A stretch of DNA of 64,000 nt from NCBI GenBank assembly GCA_040755755.1, contig JBFLZW010000050.1, forward strand, positions 1 to 64,000. The letters run 5' to 3'. This DNA comes from a bacterium. GTDB lineage: Bacteria; SZUA-182; DTGQ01. The notes beneath the pieces are model-generated. The model worked only from the letters and a program-made list of their open reading frames with translations. It ran no database searches and had not been told where the DNA came from. Position numbers and translations under genes: made by a program. Position 1 is the stretch's first letter; each line of letters begins with the position of its first letter. Shown here piece by piece: positions 62,853-64,000 of the stretch.

Positions 62853-64000
62853 TTACTCCGTTGCAAGCCGAAGGACGCGCTCCGTTTTTTCTGTTATCTT
62901 GAACGGCTCGGCGATCCGCCTCCCGAAAACCCAGACCACCTCCTGGCCGAAAGCCACGACAGGGATTTTTTCTCTTTCCGGCCTGGGAATTTTGGCATCA
63001 ATAAAAAAATTTTTCAGCTTCTTATGTCCCGGCCCTCCCAGCGGATGGAAACGGTCACCCGCCTGACGCTTGCGGATAACCAGCGGAAGAGGCAGGGTAT
63101 CAAAATCCAGACAGGCTTTTTCAGCCTTGCATTGAGAGCCATGCCTTCCGCTATCCATAACCTCCGTAACCTCTGGTGAGATAGCCTCTGCCGGAACAGC
63201 CCCGGCTGGAAGAATCTCAGCAGAAATCGAAAGATTCAGTTCCGGAATCAGGGTGTTTCCGGGAATATTCATCTGATGGCAGAAATCTGCCTGCGGCAGG
63301 GTTTCGAACTGCTCCTGCCTCCCTTCAATCCAAAAGCTCTTCCCGTGTCTTCGGATGCGCAGGTCCCGGCCAAGGTGCATCACTCCTTCCGCCCTGCCCT
63401 CCTTGAGCCATTGAAGCACAGCAGACACTTTGAGAAATCCTGTCTTGTAGGGGCTCGAACCTGCCTGCTGGACCGCTTCGCGCAAGGTCTCCCGCTGGAG
63501 GGCGAGGGGAGCGGCCAAAAACGGGTCCAGAGCAAAGCGCATCCTCTGCTCCCCGGCCTCTTCGAGGCACTGCCCCAGGTGCTCCTTGACCAGTCTGGAT
63601 ATCCACTCTTGCTCTTCCCCCAGAATGGATGCGGTCTGGTGCAGGGTCACGAGGATCTGAGGATTGTATTCCCTGCTCAGCAGGGGGATCAGGTGCAGAC
63701 GGATTCGGTTTCGCAGGCAGTTAAGCTCCCGGTTGGTTGAATCCAGGCAAAAAGGTAATTTCTGTTCATCCAGAAAGTCCAGTATTTCCCGGCGAAAAAC
63801 ATCCAGCAGCGGTCGAATCAAAGGGATTTCCTCATCCCGTCTGGGCCGCATGGCTGCAAGGCCATCCAGTCCCGCTCCCCGGAAAAGGCGCATCAGGAGA
63901 GTTTCTGCCTGATCATCAGCCGTATGCCCCAGGGCAATCCTGGTGGCCCCGATATCCCTGCCCGTCTCCCTGAAAAACCGATACCTGGCTTCCCTGGCTG
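62853..64000 (-). CDS. tilS: tRNA(Ile)-lysidine synthase, C-terminal part
   Basis: TilS converts cytidine 34 of tRNA-Ile2 to lysidine. The frame is open to the right window edge, so the 5' end (with the SGGVDS ATP loop) is outside. In the visible part are the HTADDQAETLLMRLFRGAGLDG motif (HxxDDxxET) at the edge, RPLLDVFRREILDFL and DSTNRELNCLRNRIR. The C-terminal TilS domain (about the last 80 residues) includes VIRKRQAGDRFHPLGGPGHKKLKNFFIDAKIPR and WVFGRRIAEPFKI. It precedes ftsH, a common order in bacteria. Confidence 0.93.
   Translation of the reverse strand, partial: AREARYRFFRETGRDIGATRIALGHTADDQAETLLMRLFRGAGLDGLAAMRPRRDEEIPLIRPLLDVFRREILDFLDEQKLPFCLDSTNRELNCLRNRIRLHLIPLLSREYNPQILVTLHQTASILGEEQEWISRLVKEHLGQCLEEAGEQRMRFALDPFLAAPLALQRETLREAVQQAGSSPYKTGFLKVSAVLQWLKEGRAEGVMHLGRDLRIRRHGKSFWIEGRQEQFETLPQADFCHQMNIPGNTLIPELNLSISAEILPAGAVPAEAISPEVTEVMDSGRHGSQCKAEKACLDFDTLPLPLVIRKRQAGDRFHPLGGPGHKKLKNFFIDAKIPRPEREKIPVVAFGQEVVWVFGRRIAEPFKITEKTERVLRLATE

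Noticed and set aside
1-64000. CRISPR array, transposon, prophage, tRNA or rRNA
   Set aside because: No regularly spaced repeats with unique spacers, no transposase or integrase, and no tRNA T-arm or rRNA core sequence in a convincing context. A GGTTCGAATAC near 19010 lies inside the metallophosphoesterase gene.

Overview
This 64 kb window looks like chromosomal DNA of a Gram-negative (diderm) bacterium, possibly from the deltaproteobacterial or Nitrospirota-like part of the tree. The evidence is an outer-membrane secretin and beta-barrel, several lipoboxes, LpoB and MltG, DapL-type lysine synthesis, archaeal-type phosphoglycerate mutase next to aspartokinase and citramalate synthase, and base composition near 50% GC. 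No rRNA, tRNA, CRISPR array, transposase or prophage is visible, so the taxonomic placement is inference from gene content only.

Left part (1-9.3 kb): an MFS exporter and a DUF364 protein on the minus strand, a broken small membrane-protein gene, then a plus-strand run of mltG, hisG, a sensor kinase with a degenerate receiver domain, dapL and folK. A clear sigma70-like promoter and a possible 37-residue upstream ORF precede mltG. Second part (9.3-19.1 kb): a UPF0182 membrane protein coupled to a TPR lipoprotein, ftsY, the full riboflavin set ribD-ribE-ribBA-ribH, nusB and a metallophosphoesterase. Third part (19.2-30.3 kb): a response-regulator/kinase fusion with its own promoter, a short RNA pseudouridine synthase, a lipoprotein, a frameshifted acetyltransferase, and the metabolic run apgM-lysC-DUF433-cimA-ispA-dxs.

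Fourth part (30.2-39.0 kb): a hicB antitoxin relic, an envelope cluster (COG3014 lipoprotein, YcfL-like lipoprotein, LpoB-like lipoprotein, small outer-membrane barrel) with one intact and one broken DUF433 gene inside it, then a Kef-type antiporter, a DUF362 protein and pheA on the minus strand, and a MagIII-like DNA glycosylase behind a DUF3795 relic. Fifth part (39.5-46.6 kb): a hybrid histidine kinase and sbcDC. Sixth part (46.6-58.4 kb): a complete minus-strand Tad/Flp pilus locus with two pilins, prepilin peptidase, CpaB, secretin, small lipoprotein, TadE, Tad/TadG-like protein, TadZ/CpaE, TadA/CpaF, TadB, TadC and a TPR protein. The right end (59.0-64 kb) has pdxJ, folP, ftsH and the 3' part of tilS.

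The long genes are intact, whereas five short accessory genes (HicB, GNAT, DUF433, DUF3795 and an unidentified membrane protein) carry one or two stops or frameshifts each. Many intergenic gaps carry short dispersed repeats of several families. I see no complete new defence or mobile system. The best leads are the small ORF coupled to mltG, the kinase with a dead receiver, DUF433 genes without a toxin inside envelope and amino-acid operons, and the two-pilin Tad locus with a strong intercistronic hairpin.
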